NCBI GenBank assembly: GCA_947475125.1
Contig: CANJMX010000055.1
Span: forward strand, 1 to 9,332
DNA length: 9,332 nucleotides
Source: Actinomycetota bacterium
Lineage (GTDB): Bacteria; Actinomycetota; Thermoleophilia; Miltoncostaeales; Miltoncostaeaceae
Reading direction: 5' to 3'
The notes under the pieces are model-generated. The model saw nothing but the letters and a program-made list of their open reading frames with translations. It ran no database searches and was not told the origin of the DNA. Position 1 is the stretch's first letter; every line of letters begins with the position of its first letter. This document shows, in pieces, positions 1 through 8,832 of the stretch. Both the position numbers and the translations under genes were made by a program.

Positions 1-853
1 CACCCGCAAACACCACGGCGGTTCCGGCGGTGCCAACGGCCAGGGCCACCGACTCCTTCGGATCCATGCCCTCGGCCAGTTGCTCGCGATGGCGCGACAC
101 GATGAACAGCGCGTAGTCGATACCCACGCCCAGCCCGATCATGGTGGCCAGCGTGGGGGCAATGCTCGGCACCGCCACGATGTGCCCCAGCAGGCCGATG
201 ATGGCCAGGCCGAGCGCCAGGCCGATGACCGCACTGATGATGGGGAGGAACATGGCGATGAGGGTGCCGAACGAAACCGCCAGGATGATGACGGCCGCGA
301 TCAGGCCGATGAGCGTGCTGGAATCGGTATTGGGGTTGGACAGCGTGGCGCCCACGGTGCCGCCAGCCGCCACCTGAATACCCGCGTTCACCGCCGGGTC
401 GGCGGCGTTCAGCACCGCCTGCGCCTGCTTCTCGGTGATGGCTGCCGAGCTCACGTTCATGAGCACCGGCACATACGCGATGGTGCCCGACTTGCTCTGC
501 AGGTACTGGGCCGCGCTGCCATAGGGGCTCGTGGCCTGGGTGACGTGGGGCACCTTGGCAATGGCCTTTACCGATGCCGTGATGGCGTTCTTGTTGGCCG
601 TCGAGTTGACCGTGCCCGACTTCACCTTGAACACGATCGGGCTCGTGCCGTTCTCGGTGGGCGGGAAGTCGGCCGCCAGCACGTTGGTGGCGTCCTGGCT
701 CTGCGTGCCCGGCAGGCTGTTGTCGTTGGTGGTCTGCGCGCCGAAAATGCTCACCGCGCCCGACAGCGCGATGATGATGACGACCCACAGCAACAGGGCC
801 TTGACAGGGTTGTGCGCAACCCAGCGGGCCATGCGATGCAGCAGGGATGCCAC
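1..853 (-). CDS. MMPL/RND-family transporter, N-terminal part (runs off left edge)
   Basis: The minus-strand frame stays open from about position 891 to the left edge and encodes the N-terminal part of an MMPL (RND superfamily) integral membrane transporter. Counting from a GTG at 853, a first membrane helix spans about residues 18-37. A soluble extracytoplasmic loop of about 150 residues follows, then a block of closely packed helices that includes GLGVGIDYALFIVSRHR. Asp246 and Tyr247 in that block match the conserved Asp-Tyr pair of MMPL proteins linked to proton coupling. The visible end, GTAGTAVVFAG, is also a family signature. The family exports lipids or small lipophilic molecules; the substrate here is unknown. 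The start is uncertain: ATG at 891, GTG at 853 and ATG at 832 are all in frame and none has a strong ribosome-binding site. I prefer GTG 853 because the residues before it look non-coding. It lies about 100 bp downstream of the flavin reductase gene on the same strand and could share its transcript. Confidence 0.9.
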   Translation of the reverse strand, partial: MASLLHRMARWVAHNPVKALLLWVVIIIALSGAVSIFGAQTTNDNSLPGTQSQDATNVLAADFPPTENGTSPIVFKVKSGTVNSTANKNAITASVKAIAKVPHVTQATSPYGSAAQYLQSKSGTIAYVPVLMNVSSAAITEKQAQAVLNAADPAVNAGIQVAAGGTVGATLSNPNTDSSTLIGLIAAVIILAVSFGTLIAMFLPIISAVIGLALGLAIIGLLGHIVAVPSIAPTLATMIGLGVGIDYALFIVSRHREQLAEGMDPKESVALAVGTAGTAVVFAG

Positions 854-951
854 AGTCAGCGACCCGCGGTGTTCGTGTGGAGGGACACCATCAGGTGGTG
901 AGCGTAGGGCATTGGTGGGCAGCGGTGGGGCCGGGCACAGCGGAGGCGGAT

Positions 952-1443
952 CTATTCCGCCAGACGGCGATAGCCACCCTTCCACCAAATGAGTGGGTCG
1001 CCATCGGTCACATCGGCCTGCAGCACGCGCCCGATGAGAATGCTGTGATCGCCGGCCTCCACCACCTGATGCCGCTCACACACCAGACGGGCATGCGCAC
1101 CCTCGAGCATGGGTACGCCGTGGTGCCCGCCCTCCCAGGGCAGGTCCTTAAAGCGGTCCTCACGGGAGAACGCGAAGGTGTTGGAGACCTCTTCCTGATC
1201 TGCGGCGAGGATGTGCACACCGAATCCAGGCGCCTGCGTCACGAGGTCGTGCGTCCACGACGCCTGGCCGATGCACACCAGCACCAGCGGCGGGTGCAGC
1301 GACAGCGATGAGAACGCCGACACGGTGAGCCCCACCGGGCCATCCGGACCGGCGGCCGTCACCACCGTAATACCGCTGCCCCAGCGGCCAAGCGCCGCCT
1401 TGAACGCGTCGGGGTCCACTCCGGAGAGGTGCGATTCAGTCAT
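952..1443 (-). CDS. Flavin reductase family protein
   Basis: Encodes a 163-residue protein of the flavin reductase-like, FMN-binding split-barrel family (the HpaC/HsaB type). These proteins use NAD(P)H to reduce flavin, often as the small component of two-component monooxygenases. Family signatures in order are FKAALGRWGSGITVVTA (residues 14-30), GPVGLTVSAFSSLSL-HPPLVLVCI (35-58, the flavin-binding core), GHHGVPMLEGAHARLVCE (106-123), GDHSILIGRV (131-140) and a closing PLIWWKGGYRRL (150-161). Length is normal for the family. I chose the ATG at 1443; an in-frame GTG at 1488 would add 15 residues that do not resemble the family. No clear Shine-Dalgarno sequence precedes the ATG. No large monooxygenase component is visible nearby, so the partner and substrate are unknown. 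It is divergent from the lipase gene at 1503 and upstream of the MMPL gene. Confidence 0.88.
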   Translation of the reverse strand: MTESHLSGVDPDAFKAALGRWGSGITVVTAAGPDGPVGLTVSAFSSLSLHPPLVLVCIGQASWTHDLVTQAPGFGVHILAADQEEVSNTFAFSREDRFKDLPWEGGHHGVPMLEGAHARLVCERHQVVEAGDHSILIGRVLQADVTDGDPLIWWKGGYRRLAE

Positions 1444-1502
1444 GGCCGGGGACTGTATCCCGTCACCGGTAGCCTTGATGCAACCCACCGCGACGAAGAC
1501 AC
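1444..1502. promoter_or_regulatory. Divergent promoter region, flavin reductase / lipase
   Basis: This 59-bp gap separates divergent starts and must hold, or closely adjoin, promoters for both genes. On the plus strand a TAGCCT hexamer at about 1470-1475 has the TAnnnT form of an actinobacterial -10 element. On the minus strand a GATACAGT stretch lies about a dozen bases before the ATG, with TTGCAT further upstream at an 18-20 bp spacing. If used, it would give a very short or absent leader. These are pattern matches only. Confidence 0.3.
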
Positions 1503-2777
1503 GTGAGCCAGACCCAGCCCGGACAGGATCCCCGCATTCCCGACCACATACGCCACCCGGTGCTGTGGATTGTGGTGCTGGCCATCCTCACAGCGGTCGT
1601 CGCGGGCCTTGTGCTGACGGTGAGCGATGACGTGCGGGCAAATCAGCGCCAGTCCGCATTGCAGCCGTTCTACACGCCGCCCTCCCTCCCGCCAGGTGGG
1701 CGGCCCGGCGATGTCATCCGCACCGAGCCCCTCGGCATCACCGTGCCCGGCGGGCGCGCACTGCGAATGCTGTACCGGTCGCAAGATGGCGAGGGTAAGC
1801 CCACGGCATCGAGCGGCATGGTGTTTATCCCCTCTGGCCCCGCGCCCGCAGGCGGTCGCCCAATCGTGGCGTGGGCGCATGGCACCGTGGGCCTCGGGTC
1901 GGGGTGCGCCCCGTCGCGCATTGACGACCCCATCGGGAACCTGCCGTGGGTGGGAGAGATGCTCGCGCGAGGCTGGGTGGTGACCGCCACCGACTACGCC
2001 GGGCTCGGTACCCCCGGTACGTCCGGATACCTCATCTCGGCTGATGAGGGCCACGACGTCATCAACTCCGTGCGCGCCGCCCGTCACCTTCCGGCCGCCG
2101 GTACGAACTCGCGTTGGGTCGCGTGGGGTCACTCACAGGGCGGGCACGCGGCACTGGCGGCAGCCGACATGGCCGCCTCGTACGCGCCCGATCTGCGGCT
2201 GGTGGCGGTGGCCACGGCCGCTCCGGCGGCTGAGCTGCGACAGTTGCTCGCGTTGCAGTGGAACCAAGCGGCGGCGTGGGTGATCGGGGCCGACGTCGTA
2301 AGTACTTGGCCCACCCGGTATCCCGAGCTCAACCGGAACGCCATCCTCGCTCCCAACGGCCAGCAGCACTGGCAGGACGTTGCGAGTAAGTGCATCGTGG
2401 CCGCGGCGCTTACATCGATCGTGCGTCAGGACATCCTCGGGCAGGACTTCTTCTCGATGGACCCGTGGCAATCACCGGCATGGCGCCAGCGCTTCCGGGC
2501 CAACACGCCCCAGCCCATCCCCACCGATCTGCCACTGCTTGTTGCTCAGAGCACAACCGATGCGGTGGTGCTGCCGCGTACCACCGCCACGCTGGTGCGT
2601 GATTGGTGCAGAGCCGGTGACCACATCAGCACGCTGTGGGTCAATGGGGTATCGCATCAGTCCACGGCGATCGTGGTGGGCCCATCGGTGGTGCAGTGGA
2701 TCGATGGGCGCTTGCGCGGCGACCCCGCCGCCGATGACTGCCCGCTGCCCTCGCCCGTGGCCCCGATCAACGGCTGA
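1503..2777 (+). CDS. Secretory-lipase (LIP) family alpha/beta hydrolase, membrane-anchored
   Basis: Encodes 424 residues of the secretory lipase family of alpha/beta hydrolases, common in actinobacteria, which cleave ester bonds in lipids outside the membrane. A short cytoplasmic N-terminus is followed by one hydrophobic segment at about residues 19-40 (VLWIVVLAILTAVVAGLVLT), which acts as an uncleaved anchor or signal peptide. The family-typical start of the mature part, FYTPPSLPPG, lies at 56-65, and IVAWAHGT at 121-128 forms the oxyanion-side strand. The nucleophile elbow GHSQGG puts Ser211 as catalytic serine. Asp353 (in TTDAVV) and His385 (in NGVSHQS) fit the remaining triad positions. 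Four cysteines (135, 297, 369, 413) could form two disulfides in an exported enzyme. The GTG start at 1503 has only a weak GAAG upstream but places the hydrophobic segment correctly. The true substrate (triglyceride, sterol ester or other) is not readable from the sequence. Confidence 0.88.
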   Translation: MSQTQPGQDPRIPDHIRHPVLWIVVLAILTAVVAGLVLTVSDDVRANQRQSALQPFYTPPSLPPGGRPGDVIRTEPLGITVPGGRALRMLYRSQDGEGKPTASSGMVFIPSGPAPAGGRPIVAWAHGTVGLGSGCAPSRIDDPIGNLPWVGEMLARGWVVTATDYAGLGTPGTSGYLISADEGHDVINSVRAARHLPAAGTNSRWVAWGHSQGGHAALAAADMAASYAPDLRLVAVATAAPAAELRQLLALQWNQAAAWVIGADVVSTWPTRYPELNRNAILAPNGQQHWQDVASKCIVAAALTSIVRQDILGQDFFSMDPWQSPAWRQRFRANTPQPIPTDLPLLVAQSTTDAVVLPRTTATLVRDWCRAGDHISTLWVNGVSHQSTAIVVGPSVVQWIDGRLRGDPAADDCPLPSPVAPING

Positions 2778-2792
2778 CCGGAGGCTGGGTGA

Positions 2793-2820
2793 GGGTCGGT
2801 GCACCAACGTGCGCCGACCC
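2793..2820. terminator. Bidirectional terminator-like hairpin between convergent genes
   Basis: Bases 2793-2804 pair with 2809-2820 to give a 12-bp stem, perfect except for one G-U pair (2800 with 2813), closed by the 4-base loop CAAC. It lies 15 bp after the lipase stop codon and 15 bp after the stop of the convergent small membrane protein gene, where a shared terminator is expected. Neither side has a run of T, so if it terminates it is of the U-poor type often seen in high-GC actinobacteria. Confidence 0.75.
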
Positions 2821-2835
2821 CCACCGCTCATGCCT

Positions 2836-3030
2836 CTACTCCAACGGCTGGTTGATGCGCGCGTTCGACGGATTGATGATGAGCACCACGATGAGCGCGA
2901 TGAGCGGCACGAAGACCGCGAACAGGCCAAACCCGAGAGCGCTCCGGCCCTTGACCCGGGCAATGTTCATCGTGAGCACGATCAGGAAGATGTAGACGAT
3001 GACGCCGATGATCCACAGCAGGACACCCAT
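2836..3030 (-). CDS. Small two-helix membrane protein
   Basis: Encodes 64 residues with two hydrophobic helices, about residues 3-22 (VLLWIIGVIVYIFLIVLTMN) and 31-52 (ALGFGLFAVFVPLIALIVVL). A short basic turn, ARVKGRS, joins them, and a polar tail ends in NPSNARINQPLE. The KGRS-aromatic-P-L-A-L pattern of the second half resembles small bacterial membrane proteins and the membrane-spanning parts of some SHOCT or PLDc_N-like proteins, but I cannot name a family. A good ribosome-binding site, AAGGGG, lies 6 bases before the ATG, which supports a real gene. It converges on the lipase gene and is divergent from the glycine riboswitch-gcvP unit. Function is unknown. Confidence 0.7.
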   Translation of the reverse strand: MGVLLWIIGVIVYIFLIVLTMNIARVKGRSALGFGLFAVFVPLIALIVVLIINPSNARINQPLE

Positions 3031-3120
3031 GGGGGACCCCTTCGTCGATTAATTGACGTGCGGGAGCCTACGGGGGGCCCCGGACTCCCCCGCAATGCGC
3101 TGCTACGGTGGAGTGACCGA
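3031..3120. promoter_or_regulatory. Divergent control region with 14-bp near-palindrome
   Basis: This stretch lies between the small membrane protein gene (minus) and the riboswitch (plus). It holds an A+T-rich near-palindrome at 3045-3058, GTCGATTAATTGAC, in which six of seven base pairs are symmetric; this could be an operator or part of a promoter. A TTGACG hexamer (3053-3058) looks like a -35 element, but no good -10 sits at the right distance. A TACGGT at 3104-3109 has the TAnnnT form and could be the -10 for the riboswitch-gcvP transcript, though it lacks a clear -35. On the minus strand TAGGCT (3070-3065) is a possible -10 for the small gene. A G/C-only tract fills about 3071-3090. Promoter assignments are tentative. 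Confidence 0.3.
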
Positions 3121-3294
3121 TCGCCCGCCGTGGGAGAGCCAGCCCAGAGCTGGCGCCGAAGGAGCAACCGCCCCGGAATCTCTCAGGCACCAGGACCGTG
3201 GTGGGCGCGGTAACGCTGGAGAGAGGGTGCTCGACACCCCGCCGATGGGGAAAGCCCGCACTGCGGGTGCATCTCTCAGGCACACGGACAGCGG
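3114..3294 (+). ncRNA. Tandem glycine riboswitch (two aptamers, gcvT motif)
   Basis: A cis-acting RNA leader that binds glycine and controls gcvP. Aptamer 1: P1 pairs 3122-3129 with 3200-3207 (8 bp, one G-U); P2 pairs GAGAG 3134-3138 with CTCTC 3180-3184; a P3 hairpin pairs CCAGC 3139-3143 with GCTGG 3149-3153; the conserved GCCGAAGGAGCAA follows at 3155-3167. Aptamer 2: P1 pairs CGCT 3214-3217 with AGCG 3290-3293; P2 pairs GAGAG 3219-3223 with CTCTC 3273-3277; hairpins pair GGGTG 3225-3229 with CACCC 3235-3239 and CCCGCA 3255-3260 with TGCGGG 3262-3267. Both aptamers carry the signature ATCTCTCAGGCAC (3178-3190 and 3271-3283). The linker is about 6 bases. Leader bases 3116-3119 can pair with linker bases 3208-3211, in line with the P0/kink-turn known for double glycine riboswitches. 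The family usually turns genes on when glycine is present, which suits a glycine-degrading enzyme. Confidence 0.95.
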
Positions 3295-3333
3295 GGGCGC
3301 CGATTCGCACACTGCGCGAGGGAGTCGCCACGC
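3295..3333 (+). promoter_or_regulatory. Expression platform and gcvP ribosome-binding site
   Basis: Between aptamer 2 and the gcvP ATG the ribosome-binding sequence GAGGGAG lies at 3318-3324, nine bases before the start. Bases 3301-3306 (CGATTC) can pair with 3322-3327 (GAGTCG), a 6-bp helix with one G-U that would bury part of this site. There is no T-run, so an intrinsic transcription terminator is not apparent. Control by exposing or hiding the ribosome-binding site is therefore the more likely mode. The pairing is my inference from base complementarity. Confidence 0.4.
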
Positions 3334-6204
<2,871 letters not shown>

Positions 6205-6265
6205 TAACGCCGGGGGGCGCCTCCGTGGCGCAGCCCGATAGTTTCCGCCACATCCCCACTCTCCC

Positions 6266-6270
6266 GGAGG
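6266..6270 (+). promoter_or_regulatory. Strong ribosome-binding site of the binding-protein gene
   Basis: A perfect GGAGG lies five bases before the ATG at 6276. It settles the start among many upstream in-frame codons and places a proper signal peptide at the N-terminus. Confidence 0.8.
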
Positions 6271-6275
6271 CCCGC

Positions 6276-7025
6276 ATGCGCGCCCGTTTTCTTGCCGTAC
6301 CCGTCATCGCAGTCGCCGCCCTCGCGGGAGGCGCCATGGTCGCGTCCGCCGCGCCGGCCGGTGTGCCCTCAACGGTGCAGGTGCTCACCATGGAGCCCAA
6401 TGCCCCGTTCGCCCTCCGTCAGGGAGGCAAGCTCACGGGCCTCGACGTGCAGATGGCCAATGCCATCGCCGACGCCGTGGGAATCAAGAAGCTGGAGTGG
6501 CGCCCCACGCTGTTTGACCAGATCATCGGGAAGGTCGCCAGTGGCGCTGCCCCTATGGCCGCGTCATCCATCACCATCACCCCGGCCCGCGCAAAGAAGT
6601 TGATATTCAGTAAGCCCTACCTGCAGGCAAACCTCGCAGTGGTCACGCAGAAGGGCAGCGGCGTGGCGCAGGGCGGGAATCTCGCCAACCTCACAGTTGG
6701 CGCGCTCAAGGGCAGCACCTCCACCACGTACCTCGCTGCGCTTCCGGACGTGACCGACATCGCCTTCCCCACCCAGCAGGCCTCGTACAAGGCGCTCCTG
6801 CGTGGCCAGATCGATGCGGTGGTGGGCGACTACGCGCAGTCGTCCTGGTACGTGCAGCACAACGCCAACGCGTTCAGCTTGGTGGCCACCCTCCCGGGGA
6901 CGGGGCAACTCGCCTACGCCTTCACCAAAACGCAGACGGCGTTGCGCGATGCGTTCAACTCAGGGCTTGCCATCATCAAGCGCAACGGCACCTACGCGCG
7001 CCTTGTCAAGAAGTGGATCCCATAG
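6276..7025 (+). CDS. Family-3 extracellular solute-binding protein, amino-acid type
   Basis: Encodes 249 residues of the bacterial solute-binding protein family 3, the ligand-capturing part of polar amino acid ABC importers. Residues 1-26 form a signal peptide (basic MRAR, hydrophobic core, cleavage near VASAA-P). There is no lipobox cysteine, which is unusual for a Gram-positive-type binding protein. Family motifs are LTGLDVQMANAIADAVG (53-69), SSITITPARAKKLIFSKPYL (97-116), VGALKGST (141-148), GQIDAVVGDYA (177-187) and a closing NGTYARLVKKW (237-247). By analogy to HisJ-type proteins, Arg105 and Asp185 are placed to hold the carboxylate and amino groups of an amino acid, so an amino acid ligand is likely; which one is unknown. 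The usual acidic residue of the GK-D turn is replaced (GAAP at 90-93). The gene starts 71 bp after gcvP on the same strand with no clear terminator between. No permease or ATPase gene is nearby. Confidence 0.9.
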   Translation: MRARFLAVPVIAVAALAGGAMVASAAPAGVPSTVQVLTMEPNAPFALRQGGKLTGLDVQMANAIADAVGIKKLEWRPTLFDQIIGKVASGAAPMAASSITITPARAKKLIFSKPYLQANLAVVTQKGSGVAQGGNLANLTVGALKGSTSTTYLAALPDVTDIAFPTQQASYKALLRGQIDAVVGDYAQSSWYVQHNANAFSLVATLPGTGQLAYAFTKTQTALRDAFNSGLAIIKRNGTYARLVKKWIP

Positions 7026-7031
7026 ACATCA

Positions 7032-7050
7032 GCTGACCCGACGGGTCAGC
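7032..7050. terminator. Hairpin between convergent genes, overlapping a stop codon
   Basis: GCTGACCC (7032-7039) pairs perfectly with GGGTCAGC (7043-7050), an 8-bp stem with a 3-base loop. It begins six bases after the binding-protein stop codon. It also contains the stop codon of the convergent acyltransferase (7046-7048, minus) in one arm. No T-run flanks it on either side. The position suggests a compact bidirectional terminator. Confidence 0.6.
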
Positions 7051-8737
7051 CCCCAGTGAGTGCTGCGAGGGTCGTGCGTACGGCCCTCGCGTAGGCCGGG
7101 GCGCCCGCAGGAAGGAGCGCCCCGGCCCCAGTGGCCAGGTCCGGTTGCCCGGATGCCACCCCACCCCACTCGGCAATGGCCGTGTGTGTGCGTGCGGCCA
7201 CAATGGGTATGGCCGCCGCCAGAACGCGTGCCCGCGCAGCAGCGGGGACAGGCAGCACGATCACCAGGCGCGCATCGCCCGGAACAGCGCGCGCCACCTG
7301 GGCCAGCCCCGCGGCAGTGATCGCCTGATCGGTGCCCACCGAAACCACGACCTGTGCCGCCGCCGGGCTCCCCGCGATGATCCGGGCGGCGGCGATAGGT
7401 CCCAGACCATCTGCCGCCTGCTCAGTCCAGCCCGGTCCAAGCAGGCCGGCCACGCGTGCCGCGGCCGGCGCCACCGATGAATCACCCACCAGCAGCCCTG
7501 GGGAGCTGGTGACCGGGGATGCCACCGCAGGGGTCAGCCCGGGCGCGAACGCGACGGTGGCCACAAGCGCAAGGGCCGCGGCTGACCCCGTGATCGCGAC
7601 GACAGAACGTGCACCTCGGCCAGCGGGCATAAATACCCGAAACCCCCGACGGCGGATGGGCATCTCGACATAGCGATACGACAGGGCAGCGACCGCCACC
7701 GTCACGCCCACTTGCAACCCAGCCAACCACCAACCGGACACCCCGAATCCATGATCCGGTGACAGAAGCACGATGACGGGGAGGTGCCAAAGGTAGATGC
7801 CGTAACTGCGCGCACCGATCCACACGAGAGGTGCAAGCGCGAACAGACGACCGGTGGAGGTTGACGGGTTCGCCGTTGCCATGAGCAGCGCACCTGCCAT
7901 GAGGGCCACGATGAGGAAGCCTCCCCGGTACAGCGCCCCGCCGCTCTGCGAAAGGCTCATGCCCACACCCACGATCGCCACGAGTGCAGCCACCCCGGCC
8001 ACCTCCAGGGCGAGCCAGTTCGCACGGCCGGGGCGCCACGCCACCACGCGGGCGGGGGGCAGCGCCACCGCGAGAGCAATACCCACAAGCAGGGCCACCG
8101 CCCGGGTATCGGTGCCGTAATAGATGCGGGTCACATCCCCACCTGAGTTGAACAGCGCCCAGGCCAGTACGCACGACCCGGCGGCGCCCAGCACCACCCC
8201 TCCCAGCAGGGCCCCGCGGCGAATGCCCACCAGCACGATGGCCCCGGCGAGCACCAATGGCCACACCAGATAGAACTGCTCCTCGAGCGCCAGCGACCAC
8301 ATGTGCTCCAGCACGCCCGATCGCCCAAGCGGATCGGCAGGGTCGAAGTGCACGGCTGCCTCGTACCAGTTGGCCGCATACCCGAGGCTCGCAGCAAACA
8401 TGGTGCGTGTGCGACGCACCAGCGACCAATCCACCACCGCCATCCACACAACCACGCCCGCCAGCATCACCACCAGCGCAGGCACCAGCCGGCGGATACG
8501 GCGCATCCAGAATGCACCAAGGCGGATGCGACCTGTGCCGTCGGCTTCGGCCACGAGTAGCGCGGTGATCAGGTAACCGCTGATCACCAGGAAGAGGTCG
8601 ACGCCCAGATAGCCACCAACAAGCCCCACTGCGGGCAGGTGGAACATCACCACCCCGGCAACGGCCAGCGCGCGCAGGCCATCGATTCCCGGCATACGGG
8701 GGATCCCCGCCGGGCGTGTGGTGGAGGGGCCGGACAT
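7046..8737 (-). CDS. Acyltransferase-3 (OafA-like) membrane protein with degenerate SGNH-like C-terminal domain
   Basis: Encodes 563 residues. Residues about 15-365 form an acyltransferase-3 domain with roughly ten membrane helices. Such proteins move acyl groups (often acetyl) across the membrane onto surface glycans or lipids. Signatures are IDGLRALAVAGVVMFHLP (18-35) with the conserved His33, GGYLGVDLFLVISGYLIT (41-58), EHMWSLALEEQFYLVWP (144-160) and RSYGIYLWHLPVIVL (310-324). A further helix at about 378-398 leads to a C-terminal region (about 412-563) laid out like the SGNH hydrolase domain fused to many OafA-type proteins. LLVGDS (415-420) keeps Ser420, but the GTN block reads GTD (468-470), and the final Asp-x-x-His is absent where GAGALLPAG (537-545) aligns. 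I chose ATG 8737; GTG 8755 and ATG 8695 are alternatives, and no start has a good ribosome-binding site. The acceptor molecule is unknown; no glycan cluster is visible around it. Confidence 0.9.
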   Translation of the reverse strand: MSGPSTTRPAGIPRMPGIDGLRALAVAGVVMFHLPAVGLVGGYLGVDLFLVISGYLITALLVAEADGTGRIRLGAFWMRRIRRLVPALVVMLAGVVVWMAVVDWSLVRRTRTMFAASLGYAANWYEAAVHFDPADPLGRSGVLEHMWSLALEEQFYLVWPLVLAGAIVLVGIRRGALLGGVVLGAAGSCVLAWALFNSGGDVTRIYYGTDTRAVALLVGIALAVALPPARVVAWRPGRANWLALEVAGVAALVAIVGVGMSLSQSGGALYRGGFLIVALMAGALLMATANPSTSTGRLFALAPLVWIGARSYGIYLWHLPVIVLLSPDHGFGVSGWWLAGLQVGVTVAVAALSYRYVEMPIRRRGFRVFMPAGRGARSVVAITGSAAALALVATVAFAPGLTPAVASPVTSSPGLLVGDSSVAPAAARVAGLLGPGWTEQAADGLGPIAAARIIAGSPAAAQVVVSVGTDQAITAAGLAQVARAVPGDARLVIVLPVPAAARARVLAAAIPIVAARTHTAIAEWGGVASGQPDLATGAGALLPAGAPAYARAVRTTLAALTGG

Positions 8738-8832
8738 GCAAATGAGGGTAGCCACACCGGACCCAAAGGCGGGGCCAGCGCAGGCATGGCCGGTAAACTG
8801 ACGGCGTCTCGTTTTCTTCCCCGGAGATCCCC
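8738..8832. promoter_or_regulatory. Divergent promoter region, acyltransferase / secreted protein
   Basis: This 95-bp gap separates two divergent starts. On the plus strand TAAACT at 8794-8799 fits the TAnnnT -10 form, and GGAG at 8823-8826 serves as the ribosome-binding site six bases before GTG 8833. On the minus strand TACCCT lies only seven bases before ATG 8737, so if it is a -10 element the acyltransferase message would be leaderless. No clear -35 element stands out for either. Confidence 0.35.

Noticed and set aside
80..901. Long plus-strand open frame of 273 codons opposite the MMPL gene
   Set aside because: Its translation is rich in Arg, His, Gln and Asp with no family signal, while the opposite strand reads as a textbook MMPL protein. 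It is an antisense shadow of high-GC coding DNA.
3071..3090. G/C-only tract with self-complementary GGGGCCCC as a terminator or operator
   Set aside because: Short self-complementary G/C runs are expected by chance at this base composition, and there is no adjacent T-run or gene end.
3178..3283. Direct repeat of ATCTCTCAGGCAC as a possible mobile-element or attachment-site repeat
   Set aside because: The two copies (3178-3190 and 3271-3283) fall at the same structural position in the two glycine aptamers and are fully explained by the tandem riboswitch.
6216..6232. Small hairpin (GCGCC 6217-6221 with GGCGC 6227-6231) after gcvP as a terminator
   Set aside because: Only five base pairs with a 5-base loop and no T-run; too weak to call a terminator, so read-through into the binding-protein gene remains likely.
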